A program made the translations under genes and the position numbers. The notes under the pieces were generated by a model, which saw nothing but the letters and a program-made list of their open reading frames with translations, did not search any database and was not told the origin of the DNA. A DNA stretch of 64,000 nt, taken from NCBI GenBank assembly GCA_029204225.1, contig CM055099.1, forward strand, positions 54,945,373 to 55,009,372. Reading direction: 5' to 3'. Origin of the DNA: Diphasiastrum complanatum. Taxonomy: Eukaryota; Streptophyta; Lycopodiopsida; Lycopodiales; Lycopodiaceae. Below, in pieces: positions 32,947 through 46,100 of the stretch. Each line of letters opens with the position of its first letter. The stretch's first letter is position 1.

Positions 32947-34030
32947 AGCTTTCATGAAGTTTGAAAGGGATTAGACACCATTAGGGGGCTCAAAAAACCA
33001 AAAATTAGTGTATTTTTGATGATTTTTGAGCATGAATACCTCTCAATTGGGGGTCTGAACCTGTTGGTTCTTGTTACAAGCTTAAAGATATGATGGATTG
33101 CGTCTGTTTTGAGCCATCATGCATCCAATTTGGATAGGTGAGCATTAGACACCATCATGTTGAAATTTTGCTTGTTGAAGAAGGCCAAAAATGCATTTTT
33201 TGCATGATCTGAGCTTATGATTGCTTGCTGGACCTGTTAGAAGCTTCTATGCCTCTCTAATGATCCTTAGTAGAGTGCTTGTAACCTCTGATCCAAGGCT
33301 TTTTGGGCTGGGATGTGTTTTTTGAAGTTTCCTCTCCACAAAAGTGTGCCCTCCTACCTGTTTTTCATGCATTTATTGCTCGCACATGTGAAGCCAGGGG
33401 TGCAGGGTGGTGTGGCGAGTGCCTTGTAGACTCACTCTCCCTCCGTACAATGCTTTACAGCGACCAATTTGGTGTCCTGTAGAGAAAGTTATGGCTGTCG
33501 GAAGTTTGGCAATTTTTGAACTAAAATCTGCAAAAATTTTGAAATGTTCCGATGCATGCATACTTGTAATTTAGTGTAGTGCTTGTTTGTTGACGAAAAT
33601 GTATAGGTAGACCTGTATGCATGCATGGATGCATGTTGCATGCGTAATTAGTAGTTTGATCAGAAGATTTTTTGCATGAAGCTATTTTTGGCAATTCTAG
33701 TTCAAAAAGCAAATTTCCTAGTGGCTAGGCTAATTACGGGATTTTTTTCGTTTTTTCGAAAAAAAAATCAGTGCATGTTGAATTTGATATGTGACGGTGC
33801 TTGTGAATTTGATAAATTTGAGCTGACATTTGCTGAATATTGTTGAAGTTAAGATGGCCAAGTCTGAAATGCCACAGCATATCAGTTGATGGTTTTACAT
33901 GTACTCTACACATAGAATGGCTTTACATTTTGTACGCATAAATAGCTCAAAGTGGCTAGTCTTCTGAAGTTTGCATTGCATGTGATTATAGACCACATAT
34001 TAAAATTTTAAAATTCAGAGCATGGTCTTC
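32947..34030. other. unassigned repeat-like stretch
   Basis: The string ATTAGACACCAT occurs twice (about 32968 and 33146), and the sequence is low in open frames. No element assigned. Confidence 0.3.
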
Positions 34031-34039
34031 TGAAATGTA

Positions 34040-34311
34040 CATACATTCTCACACATATACATACATGTACACATGCACACACATTCTCACACATACTCAT
34101 ACATGTACACATTGCACATGCACATGCACATGCCTGTACAGACACATACAAGTACACATGCACACACGCGTGCACACTCACTCAGACATGAACACTCTCA
34201 CTCATACATAATGTATGTCTATGTGTATGTGTGTATGTATATGTGTATTTGTATGTACATGTATATGTGTGTCTGTGTATGAGTGTATGAGTATACGTGT
34301 ATGTATATGTA

Positions 34312-34366
<55 letters not shown>

Positions 34367-34375
34367 GCATACGCA
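34040..34375. repeat. complex CA then TG microsatellite block
   Basis: About 160 bp of ACACAT/TCACACATAC type repeats (34040-34200) is followed by about 170 bp of GTGTATGTGTAT repeats (34210-34370). Because one half is largely the complement of the other, the block could fold on itself. Open frames here are artefacts of repeat composition. Confidence 0.85.
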
Positions 34376-34580
34376 TGCACAACATCCGTGAAGATAGAGA
34401 GAAACCTAGAGAAGAAATCGCACATGCAATGAACCAGAGATAAATAACATGGACAAGAATATAAATAGTTTGAATCCCCAACTTTGGCCTACCATACAAG
34501 ATATAAATCCCAACAAAGGAGCCTTCAAATGATAGAAAATAAAAATAATTTAGAAATTAATGAGAGTTAACAAAATTAAG

Positions 34581-34582
<2 letters not shown>

Positions 34583-34611
<29 letters not shown>
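34583..34611. repeat. AT microsatellite
   Basis: Nearly uninterrupted TA dinucleotides. Confidence 0.9.
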
Positions 34612-34618
<7 letters not shown>

Positions 34619-35674
34619 GCTCGCGAGAGGTCACTCATTAGCAGGCTAGTTATCTCTACTTCATTCAATCTTGACGGACGATGTCCATCAACATAAATTA
34701 GTTGTTAACATAGATTAGGAATCATCAATGATTAAAAATTAGTTGTTAACTTATGCCCACCGATGTTAGAAATTGAACATCTTGAACATCGTTCCATGTA
34801 TATTAAACGTATTTGCAAAACATTCATATTTAACTTTCAACTTAAAAGCCTTATTTTAATTTCAGTTTTTAAATGACGTGTATATGAAGGGTACATTTCA
34901 AAGCATTAATCCCAAAAAGATTAATCTTTTTATAAGATAACAAGTGAAAGGCAACTAAAAATTCTACCTTTCATTTGAAAGATAAATTTTCAAAGTTACA
35001 TCTAAATTTTTTTTTTTATGTATCATAGAAGTCACATGAAAGTGAAAATCAAAACAAGCATTTCAATCCTAATCATGTCAAATTCCAAGCCTTGCTCACA
35101 AGATGTCAAATAACTCAAAAAAAAATGTCATGCAAAAAAAAGCTAACAAGAGAAGGAATAGAAAAAGATTACATCAAGTGGGTTAGGGGCCTCAGTAGGC
35201 GTTATCTCTACTTCATTCAATCTTGACGGACAACCCGTCAATATAGAGAGAAGAAAGGAGAACTAAGGCGGAGGAATCCTCACATGCAAAGAAGTTGATG
35301 TATGCATTATTGTATCCACTTGTGTTGGGAGGTTATCATATTTTTTTCATACCCTTATGGGAAGGGCAGGATAGTTATAAGGGTTATAATTACCCTTAAG
35401 GTAAGGTTATATGACCACTTTAGCATACTAATATAAAACATATTATGAGTTATTAAAAGCTTTTTATCTTTTATAAATGGCACATGAATTTCTATTTGAG
35501 CACTATTTGAAGCATAAAAAATGAAAACTATGTTATAAACAAGCCACTGATTCCATTTTGTGCTAGGAAACACATGGCTATTTTTTTAGTCTCCAAAAGG
35601 GTAATTAGCACTAAAGTCTTTTTAAACTAATAAACAAATACATACAGGATAAAGAGGACCTTTTTTTTTTCTTT
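34612..35674. other. unassigned A/T-rich stretch
   Basis: No gene supported. The words TATCTCTACTTCATTCAATCTTGACGGAC-type occur twice (about 34649 and 35202), a short dispersed direct repeat. Confidence 0.4.
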
Positions 35675-35769
35675 TTGTTTTATTTTTTGCTCCACGCTGT
35701 CCAACCCATTTTTTGGGCAAAGAAAGAACATACAGCAAACAAAATATCTAAAAGAGGTCAACCAAAAAA

Positions 35770-36300
35770 CCAAAAAGCCCATTCAAAGCCAAACATAAAA
35801 CACCAAAAAAGCAAAACAAGGCCCATTCAAAAGCACACAAAAAAGGCCCACCAAAACACAAAAAAGCCCACCAAGAAAAGGCTCACAAAAAAAACAAAAA
35901 AGCCCATTCAAGAGCACACAAAAAAGCAAAAGGAAAAAGGCCCAACCAAAAACAAAAAAAAGCCCATTCAAAAGTACACAAAAGAGCAAACAAAAAAGGC
36001 CCTCCAAAAAACAAAAAAGCTCACTCAAAAGCACACAAAAGAGCAAACAAAAAAGGCCCACCAAAAAACAAAAAAGCCCATTCAAAAGCACACCAAAGAA
36101 CAAAAAACAAGCCCATTACAAAAACAAAAAGGCCCATTCAAAAGCATGCAAAAGAGCAAAAAAAAAAAGGGCCCACCACAAAAATAAAAAAGTCCATTCA
36201 AAATCACACAAAAGAACAAACAAAAGCCCCAAAAAAAGCACAAACCAAACAAAAAACCTTCACAAGACAAAAAGAAACCCATTCAAAAACACCAAAAAAC
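35770..36300 (+). repeat. minisatellite, about 57-bp period
   Basis: The word CCATTCAAAAGCACAC recurs at about 35778, 35822, 35904, 35963, 36020, 36077, 36134, 36193 and 36269, most often 56-60 bp apart, with AAAAAAGGCCCACCAAAAAAC between. A 57-bp unit is a multiple of three, so a lysine-rich 170-codon frame (19-residue unit such as PIQKHTKEQTKKAHQKTKK) stays open. It is probably not a gene, because frames on the opposite strand also stay open. Confidence 0.85.
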
Positions 36301-36379
36301 ATATACAAAAAACTCAAAACAAAGGTTGTAGCAAAAAACAGTCCCAAAACCCAACAAACCCAAGTCAAACCCTAAAACA

Positions 36380-36600
36380 CTTCCCTTCATCGCGCCGCAC
36401 CCCTCCTTCCACAACAGCTCCTCGCTCCAACTCCATCACCACTATGTCCTACTTGCGCCTCGCCGCTCCAACATCCTCCATCACTCCTCGTCGCTACATC
36501 TTTTCCCATCACTCTAGCAAATCCGCTCAATCGCTCCTCATCGCTCCATCGCTCTTCATCACTCCATCACTGCTCAACTCTATCATCGGCCTTGCAAATC
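36380..36600. repeat. imperfect CGCTCC/ATCACTCC repeats
   Basis: Short degenerate repeats of TCGCTCCATC and ATCACTCC type. They keep the plus-strand frame 36444-36767 open; no domain seen. Confidence 0.5.
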
Positions 36601-36779
36601 GGTTTTCGCCAACAAGCTCTTCGAAGTCGCTTGCGCTTCTGATACTACAAAGTCACCTGCGCTTCTGCTATAGCTTTTCGTGCGGAAGACAGGCTACCAC
36701 AGGTCAGACACACATGCAGAGGCTAGAGACGCATATTCTGCAAACCAACGCACTCTATTTGGCATGAACCAGGTGCTGC

Positions 36780-39700
36780 AGTAACCGCAAAAAAATACAT
36801 GTTACAATAGTTCTATGTGAGTAGTTGTAGCGGGTATTTCCTATCCACCTTCAACCCTAGATCCAAGCACATCAAGCATCAAAGGAGATGGAGAGGATTA
36901 ACATGTGTTCGTTCCCATGAGAGCGATAGCATACATCCATTAACACTACTCAACCAATGATAAAGCTTACTTTTCTCTCTCTCTCTCTCTCCTCTCTCGC
37001 AAAAAGTATAATAAAGATCAATCCCAACGATCAGCAAATACAACAATTAGCAAAATTCAAATAAAACATGAGATGAAGATTTTGTTAGTCAGACAACATT
37101 GTAAGGTCTCAAGGTCCTTATTCAAGCATAGAGAAATTTCAAATGCTATTTTCGCCTGATAGAAAATCCCCTGGTTGGCTTAAAAACCATGGCATGGAAT
37201 TAATCATTCATCATTAAGTAATAATATAAAGACACTTTGGTCCTCCACAATGAGTAAAGATTTCTCCCCGTGAAAAAAGAATTGGTTTATGCAAAAGATC
37301 CAAGCCAAGCTTACATATTCGAAAATATTCCAACATTTGACATTTACAACAAGTGTGTATAGTAAAATTTATATAAAACCAAATCTAATATATCAAATGT
37401 CATGTTGGAGGGGCTCATGATCGACGACACTACACAAATTCAAAAAATTCCACTGATTCTTTTTTAAATGGAAGCTTGAGATTAGTAGCATGAATGCAAT
37501 GCGCCAAACTAGTGGAAGGAGATTTGGAAATTCACGACCTTCATAAAAGATCTGTCCGACTGATAGCCAACAAAGTTCTGACAACATTAATTTAGCCATG
37601 GATGAATGGACTAATAGATTAGCTGCCACAAACAGACCCCAAACAGCAACATGCACACACTACTTTTGACAACTGGAAAATTAAAGTTAATTGACCATAG
37701 TGTCTCAACAGCCCTAAATGAACCTGGACACTTCATCAAAAACATTGGGTACACAATGAACCCAACAAAAGGGGATTACAAGCCGAAAGATGAAAACATT
37801 TGGAGTCTCATCTTGAACATTGGTGACAATGTAACACTAGGATTAGAGATATAACACATTAAGGGTTTGGAGAGGAAACTCACCCTCCATACTTCATGTC
37901 AATAAGGCTTAGCCCATTCGTTTTTATTGGAATAGAGTGAGTATTCCTTTCATTGCTCTTTTCATTTGTTATATTGTGGAGGGATAGTAGGAGAAGAGGA
38001 GGCTATTGCTTCATGAGCTAGTATTGTGATCTTTCTTATGTAGCGTGTATGACACATGAGTAAAAGTTATTGGCATCTTGTTGACCATATATAGAGCTCT
38101 TGTGAAATGCTTGAAGATCCTGGTAATGTCATGAAGCTATAGTGTGATATTGTGGCTCATTGATACAACTGAACCGAGTGAGTGCAGAAAGAGATGAGAG
38201 CAATAAGGAGAAAGGCAAATACACAATGGAAGCAGCTGCAGAATATTAACCCAAGCAGAATTGACGATCAGACAAAGCAGCCTGCTAAGCTAAATCAAGA
38301 GACACCTATACCTCTACGAATGGACACCGGGGCCGGGGCTGTAGTAACTGGAAAGTGCACTTAGGGGCACTCCGACACATGACAAAGGGCAAGTAATCTA
38401 GAGCAAAAGTTACCAACTGATTAAAGGGAAAGGATTGACAACCTGAAGTCAACGGGAAGTGGACAGGGGAGGACGAGATCAAGACTGGCAACATAAATTA
38501 CTCATATAACGAATTTTCGAGCAGGTAAACTAAAAACTGTTTTATTGGAAAACAAGGTTAAAGAGAATACTTCACACAGAGGGTGGCTCAATTGTCGGAA
38601 TGCAGAAAGTGGTTAACACATTTGTTTCTTGAATGCCAAATGGAGAGTTGAAAGCATTGATTAGCAAGACTCAACTTGCAAAACCACTAGGATATTATAC
38701 AAACAAAACTCATGTTGATAGGGGATCAGTTTGCTGCAATTAGTTCTGAAAAAAAGATGGCACGCTATTGAACTGCTAGAGAGCATGAAACGATCCGATT
38801 TACAATTAAGAGGCTTTTCCTAGTGCATCCAGCATTTATGCATCTTTGCTTTCCAAGTGGGGTTTGAACTTGGGACCAAAGAGCTGAACCAACCCCATTA
38901 GATTTCATCAAGCATTTATGAAACAACATTTAGCAAATCCAAACAGCTCTGACTTGCAGACTACAGAGAGGACCAGCCATGGGAGCAAGTGCAGAAAGGT
39001 TTAAGTGAAGAGAGACTGCTGTAGCCTGCAAGGATAGGCTCTTAGATGATAAAGCAGAGCCAGTAGCTCTTAGAATCTGCATGATTTATGCTCAACTACT
39101 TACCATAATGCTAGCAACCGGAACTAAGTTTTGCCACTTCTGTACTCAGTGTAAAGACAGTCGTCAAGAGTTAAACTCCAAACTTTTCCTGATGGAAGAT
39201 CCTGAATGAAAAGTTGCTCCTTACCAAAATTTTAAGAATCTCCACAAAGATAAACGATCTTCTGATAAAAGATTGATCCAACAACAATTTCCCAAATTGA
39301 AAGACATTTGATTCAAGACTTGACAAGACCAGAAAATCCTTTTCAGGAAACCAAAAGCCACCCATCAATTGAACCTATATCACAAGAAGCCATCACAACA
39401 ATTCTTAAGACATGAGCTTTGTTGCTCAATGACATCTAACCCCATCCTTTATCAGGATTAAGGGTTGAATTTCAATCATTGAATTTTAAAGGAAACTAGG
39501 GACAAGGCCAAACACATAGTTGGAGCTCAATATCACTCCCATCTACCAAAGGACACTTCACAGCTAGTCCTTACTATGGACTTCGCTATCACATGAACAC
39601 CTTCACAGCTACATTTAAATATTGTTAACCAGCAAAATTCGGAAACTGAAACTGATTATGAAAATAGGCTCCTGTCCGCTAATTAGAGTGAAGACACAGA

Positions 39701-40168
39701 AAAATTCAGTGTTTGCAAGAATCACAAGAGTCAATCAACTGCACACAGTTACTAGTATTTCTGTTACCAATGAGTTCACACGAAATGAGCAAGCAAAACG
39801 GTAGGAACAAATTATGATCTCAGGAGCTTTGTTATTAGCCAACGCAGCCACTGCTTACACAAAAAATTTTAAATTAATTTTTAGATTGAATGGCTCAACT
39901 TCAACTTTGTGACTAATACACCTCGTTACAACCAATTTTAGACATTTACATCTAAACCCACATCATCAGAATGTGGATAACCTTAGATGTGATATAGTTC
40001 AAAAACAAAGACTGAGGTTTCCTTTGTGGATGGTGAAGAGGAACTTTCCTGTCCTCAGATATCTATCAGTTCCAACTCAGTCGAGTACACTCAGTATACA
40101 ATGAGATAGAAGACGATGTTGCTTTCCAAATAAAAGAACTATTGAAGTGTTAACTCAAAAACGAAATC
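36780..40168. other. unassigned region downstream of eIF2-alpha
   Basis: No gene supported. Short frames at 37393-37656 (minus) and 38182-38364 (plus) have no recognised domain. The segment adjoining 40168 should hold the eIF2-alpha 3' UTR. Confidence 0.4.
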
Positions 40169-43100
40169 TCATTCTGTCAATCCGCTACCAGCATCAACAT
40201 CGATCTCACCCATTCCTGTATCCTCTTCTTCTTCACTATCAATGTCTCCATCAACTTCTTTGTTCTCATCACCTAGCTTCTGCATTTTTTCTGCCAAAAG
40301 CCTATCATCTCTCTCGCTTACCTGTAAGCGATCACAGAACATACATAACATGTAAGTTTAGCAAAAGCATATACATGGAACAGAGAAGTATTGCACAACA
40401 TGTGGGAGTTCTCAGACAGAAGTCCTCCAGATATTGTATGTAAGAATCCCTTAACTATTGTTACATTCAAAAAGCTACATGGCAAAGAGACACAATTAAT
40501 ACCGCCCGAGGTGCTTCCTTCACTGAAAGTTTTCCTTTGTGCTTTTCTATCTCTTTAGTACAAGCCTTGATAGCTGCATCCAGGACTGCTATACCCTGGT
40601 CCTGAAAGGTTTGAACATCGAGGCAACTGAGGCACCATAAAAATAGCTACACAGCCATCAAAACATTTTATCCATAGGAAAGAATCCATTGAACACACCA
40701 AGTCAAACAAAGAAAGCCCATTCTTCTACAACCTTGCAAGCAAGAGACAAGCTAACAAATGCTCACAATCAACGTTCCCAGGAGATTTGAATCAAATTGA
40801 AAAAAAAAATTTCATTACACTAACCTTATCGAGTGTTTGTGTAGTTAAAACATAGAGGGGGGGTGCAACAAGCTTAATTTTAACTGGGCACTCTTCATCA
40901 CCGGCAGCTTCTGCTCTTTTCATAGCTTCCTGCCAGAAAAAACCAAATTTTGATGACTCAATCTCAACTTAGTTAAGTTGCAATAAAATGTTAAGACAAC
41001 TCTTAGGAATATGAAGGTTAAAAAGTACAGAAAATTTATTGAACCCAACAAATAGGCATTTAAGAAACTTGCAATTACTAATACTAAACATAGCTACAAA
41101 AAAAAAACTCATGAAAGCAAAGTTGACACTTCTATGGCACCCAAGCTTAAAAATAGCTATGTGAAGGATGCATTGATCACCCCATGATACAAAACTACAA
41201 AATCATGAAAGATAAAGAAATATACATGTTCTTTGTACCTAATCTAATAGGCAGGCTCATATTTCAAAAAGACTTCAATAACAATCTTCAAAAATCCATG
41301 CCCCTAACTTTCCTTTGTTTTTATATTTCAACATCATCATGAAACATTCAATCAAAGAAGATGTGACCAAGCGTCCTATCAATTTACTAAAGCCATGCAT
41401 TGTTCTACAAACTCCTATCTGATCATGCGCTAGCCCAGTAGCTTCGCGCTACATCCTTGAAGCCCCTCCCACACTGCCCTACGATGTGAAGAAGTCTATG
41501 AAGAAGAAGGATTCTGAATCATCTACAAGATTGGCAAGCTGATCACTGGTTTTTCTTCCAAAAAAGCACTAGATGATTGAAGAGTTTAGTTGATGGTCGA
41601 TCTATTTCTCTTGCACAGGTTAGTGATTGAAAACTCTAAAAAGCTATCATCTAGATTTAGTATGATCAACAAGTTCAGTCTTGTCAGTACTCATACATCT
41701 TCATGATTCTATTTTTTGGAATAAAATTTCCTATTTCTAGGGGGAAGCTCCCATCCTGGCCCCTCAAATTGTGTTAAACCGTGCATGTCATTCCTCAGAT
41801 TCATCTTCGTTCATAACTCTTCCTACAAGTGCAAAGCATCTAGTAAGACCTGTTCTTGTGTTATTATTCAAAGACTTCAATCAAAAAATAAAGAAGTCTA
41901 GTAAATTTTGTCTGGAAGACACTCTAAAAGAAGAAGGCATCTTGGTTCTTCAAGTTTGTCACAAAAATTGTATGTACAATGAAATAAAATTCTACTACTA
42001 AAATAGGTCATCTAAGAATAGCTATCATCTACCCATGATAGGCTAACCCTTATGCATGAATGCTTTTTACTTACTTTTTCAAGTAACCCCAAGATGTAAA
42101 AGCATGGTTGCCTCCACAAGAATAGTACAAACTAGTAAAAGTATGGAGTGGACTAATCATATGAGCACTCACACTTACAAGAAACAAGAGCATCAACACA
42201 ATGAACTAGAGAGAGCCACCCCAAAGATGGCATTCAACTAGTAAGCATCCATTATATGCAAACGTATGTACAATGAGATTAGATTCTACTACTAAAAATA
42301 GGTCATATAAGAATAGCTACCATCTACCTATGATAGGCTAACCCAATGCATGACTATGCTTTTAACTTACTTTTTCATGTAACCTGCAGATGTAAAGCAT
42401 GGTTGCCTCCAAAAGAAATGATGGCTAATAAAAGAGGGAGTGGTGCATGTCTCCACTAAAGAAATGAATTCTATGCCAATATATACATACCCATAGCATA
42501 ATATGGCGTGGTACCACTTTAACAACTCAAGTGGCATATGCTAATAACTGTGCATGATGGAGAATTCTTGTTTGGTAAAGGACAAAGAGCATAATCACCA
42601 AGTGGTGGGCAACCCCCTATGAGGAAGCTCCTCAAGTACATATGCATGTGAAAGTATCAGGTGTCACCATACTTGGCGACTTGGGTCCACTTGCGCTAAA
42701 CTTAGTAAGTTACAAAGGTGGGGTATGAAGAATGTTCAAAAAATTACCCCCATTACAATTGCAAAGCTTTGTATTGACTAAATCTATCTAGCCATTAGGG
42801 GTGAAATAGGCACCCCATCAATGGATATCTTGTTCAATTTAACATCTAACAACCACTTAAAATTTTCAGATTTATCTTCATTAAGTGGTATACTAATGAT
42901 GCCAGCAATTTGTTCGTCAGTGTCGCAAATCTCAAGTTGGGACTTGCCACTTTGCACTTTTTCTCAAATAAAGTGTTGATCCACCTCAATATGTTTCGTA
43001 CTTGCATGATGTAAGGAATTCTTAAGCCAACTAAATACAACTCTAACTATGACAATGCAATACTTTATACCCCACCTCGGTGATCTGCACATCAGCAAGT

Positions 43101-46100
43101 AGATGCATCAACCAAATACCCTTATAGAGAACCCTCATAATTGAAATAGGACTAGAATCCAAGTGAAAAGAATACCTTGTGGTAGATCAATGATCATTCC
43201 TATCACCAACCCAAATTAACTATGTATAACCCTCCAGTAGAAGGTCACCATCATTAGTGTAACCAATCTTGTAACTTACTTTTTCTCTGGCATACCTTAG
43301 GATCTCCAACAAGCCTCCGTAGGGTTACTCATTAGTTGGCTGGCAATCCGAACCACATAAAGAGATATTTGGCCTAGTAGTGGTAAGATAGATTAGGCTG
43401 CCCACCAACTATTGATACAAATGTCTCATTTGCAAAGGGTGTACCAAATTCATATTGCCTCTCTCGAGGTTGCCTTTGAGACCTTTCTACTCGGTTGCTA
43501 CTCTTGCCTTGATCCAAAATTTTCCCCTCCTTGATTGTCTTTCAGTACCACCTTAGAAACTTCTTAGTTGGTGAGGATGATGCAAACAAAGTGTCCCATG
43601 GTTTTGGCCTTGTCTTGCACTTCCTTGAGTCATCATAAATGTCCCGCTCTTGCTCAAGGAGGGGTAGAAACCTTCTAGTTTCATGCTTTTTACGCTCTTC
43701 AACATCTTCAGTAAAGATCTACGTCCTGCTTTTGAGATCATAGAGGATGTAGGCCTTCTCACTATGACCTAGCACCTAGTGGTCAATTTTCTCCTAAGAT
43801 CCTTGGGTACATGAGCATAGGTTGTACAACCAAACACTCCGAGAAGAGCCACCTTGGCTTTGTTGCTATTGTATGCCTCTTTGGGCATGATTCCTTCAAC
43901 TACTTTTGTTGGGCTTCTAAGGTCTTCACTGCTTCAGCCCAAAAGAAAGTTGGCAACCCCTTTGCTTTGAGCATCCCTCTGGCACACTCTACGTCATTTT
44001 CTCATCGCGTGTGTGGAGTAGCAAACTGCCAATTGATTCCATATGCCTTGCAAAGATCATTGAATTCACCTAAAATATATTCACCAACCTTATTAGACAT
44101 GAGCGTCTCCTCTTTCTCTAATGACTCATTTGGGTACTTTCGAATTCCTAGTGTAAAGAGCTTAAGCATTTCATATGTGTCTAATATTTTCTCCAACCTT
44201 CCATAACTAGTTTCTCTTGCTTTCTTTGCGTGTCTTCTACAATGATTATGATATAAGATAGCATGGCCTTGAAAATACTAGCCATATCATTGGTTTCAAA
44301 AAATGGCGAAGATCAAATCAAGCTAGAACATTACTCATCTCTTGGAGCTCAAAGACGTACGGCCTGGAGTAGTTTCTATATAAGAGTGGCCAGAGATACC
44401 ATTCACGCACGAAATGAAATATCCTTTGAACATTAGATAAGCTATAACTTTGTTGCACAATTTGCTAAAAAAAAGGTTCATAGAATGCATGATAACTCAA
44501 ATAATTTGGAGCAAATTCACAATTGCATGACTTTAATCACTTGCTTGCACATGTTAATAACTTTTGGAAGGATCGATATAACAGTTTTCTCAAGAGAACA
44601 TCAATTCCTTGAGCCAATAGTTGTATGGTTTAATGCTTCCCAATCAATCACTGAAACCTCTCAAAGGTAGGTTGAATTATACTACTTGAACTTTGAATGT
44701 GGTGTTTGGCAGTTGGTAGCTAGAATAATATCAATAAACATGGTTTGTAAAATTTTCCTGAGTAAGAATTTACATGTGATCGATGTCAAGTGTAGGATAG
44801 AACCTAAACATAACAAAAAAGAGACGTGCAATCTTTAACTCTATGGGCTCCGACTAAAAAGCTATACATGTTTGAGTTGAAGACTGCAGTTCATGCATGT
44901 AACTATCGTGCTAATCCGCTAAGCTGCACTTATAGGACATCCATGTCTACTATGACCAATATGTACAATCCAAGGCAGTTGACTTGCACATCTACTCCCA
45001 ACAAGGGTCAATGTATAAATATTTGTCCACATTAGAATTGATTGCTTGTAAAGATTAATGTGTTTGATTACGATGACCCTCCATCCTAGAGTTCATAATG
45101 GATCCATTTTTTGTACACAAGGCTACAAATTGTTGTGAAAAAATGGGAAGACACCTGATATTTTTTTGAGACTTAAACAAGAATTTGACCCGAATATCCA
45201 CCCACATGTGGGAGGGGAATGCGCAAACCCAAGCATGCTACAGCACTATACCACATATGAACCACTAAACATGTAATTATAAGACTTAAGCCATTTTTCA
45301 GCACAATAACAAAAACAGAAACAGCAAAAAAAAAGTAGCACAACAAATGCATGTAGAATCTAGATATGATCCCGTCCCTAAACTTTGTCTTCATCAATTA
45401 ATGAAGAAGGAGAAACAGCTCTAGAATAATGACCTTGATGTGTAGAACACCGTCATATTGGAAACACTTCAGTTCTATTTCTGCACGAATTTTCAAAGGT
45501 TGGGGAGTCATTCTCCTTCGTATGTTCTTAATTAGAGCATCCTTTACCTCCTCTGTCATTGCAGGCACAGTTTTAATTATCTGGTAAAACAAGCAACATT
45601 AGAACCATATCTGATTCATAATCAGTACCAACACAACCTTGAAATCGTAACCAGATTTGCAAGTGGAGCACAAATTAATTGAGAGATAGCAAACTGGACA
45701 AACGAATAAACCACATTACCTCATGTCCATCAGGTCCAACTTCTTTAACTTCCCTTGTCAATCCATTTAAGACCGTATCTGGATCTGTAACTATCAGCTT
45801 AAATGCCTGCTGACAGCATCAAGGCCCGCTAAGTAAAGGCTAACACTGAATAAGTGTACACTGATAACAACAAAATGATTTGGAATTGTTACTGACCTCA
45901 AAAGCATGCCCATATTTTCTGTATAGAGGCCAGCCAACATGTATGTAAAGGTCCTGCAAATAAATAAGCCGCGTATGTCAATCGATATCAACTAAGATTG
46001 CACAATTGGTGGCTTACATAATTTCAACGGGATGAAAACCTCCCAAAAAAAGAACTCAGTGAAGTTACTGTGATCTAAAAACCTTGGAGCAAGAATAAGC

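Larger units (their letters stand above)
40930..45433 (-). other. intron 5 of eIF2-alpha, 4.5 kb, with repeats
   Basis: The largest intron of the gene. It contains a pair of direct repeats (41971-42415) and a decayed copia element in the same orientation as the gene (42590-44230). Splice edges are the exon 5 donor (AAG then GTCATT) and the exon 6 acceptor (CTGGCAG). Confidence 0.85.

Noticed and set aside
34182-34499. 105-codon Thr/His-rich open frame
   Set aside because: Produced entirely by the CA/TG microsatellite.
37393-37656. Possible hAT transposase fragment on the minus strand
   Set aside because: Loose resemblance only; no conserved hAT motif could be identified.
38182-38364. MDTGAGAVV resembling a retropepsin site
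   Set aside because: Only a short match, no flanking protease or zinc-knuckle sequence, and the frame stops shortly after.
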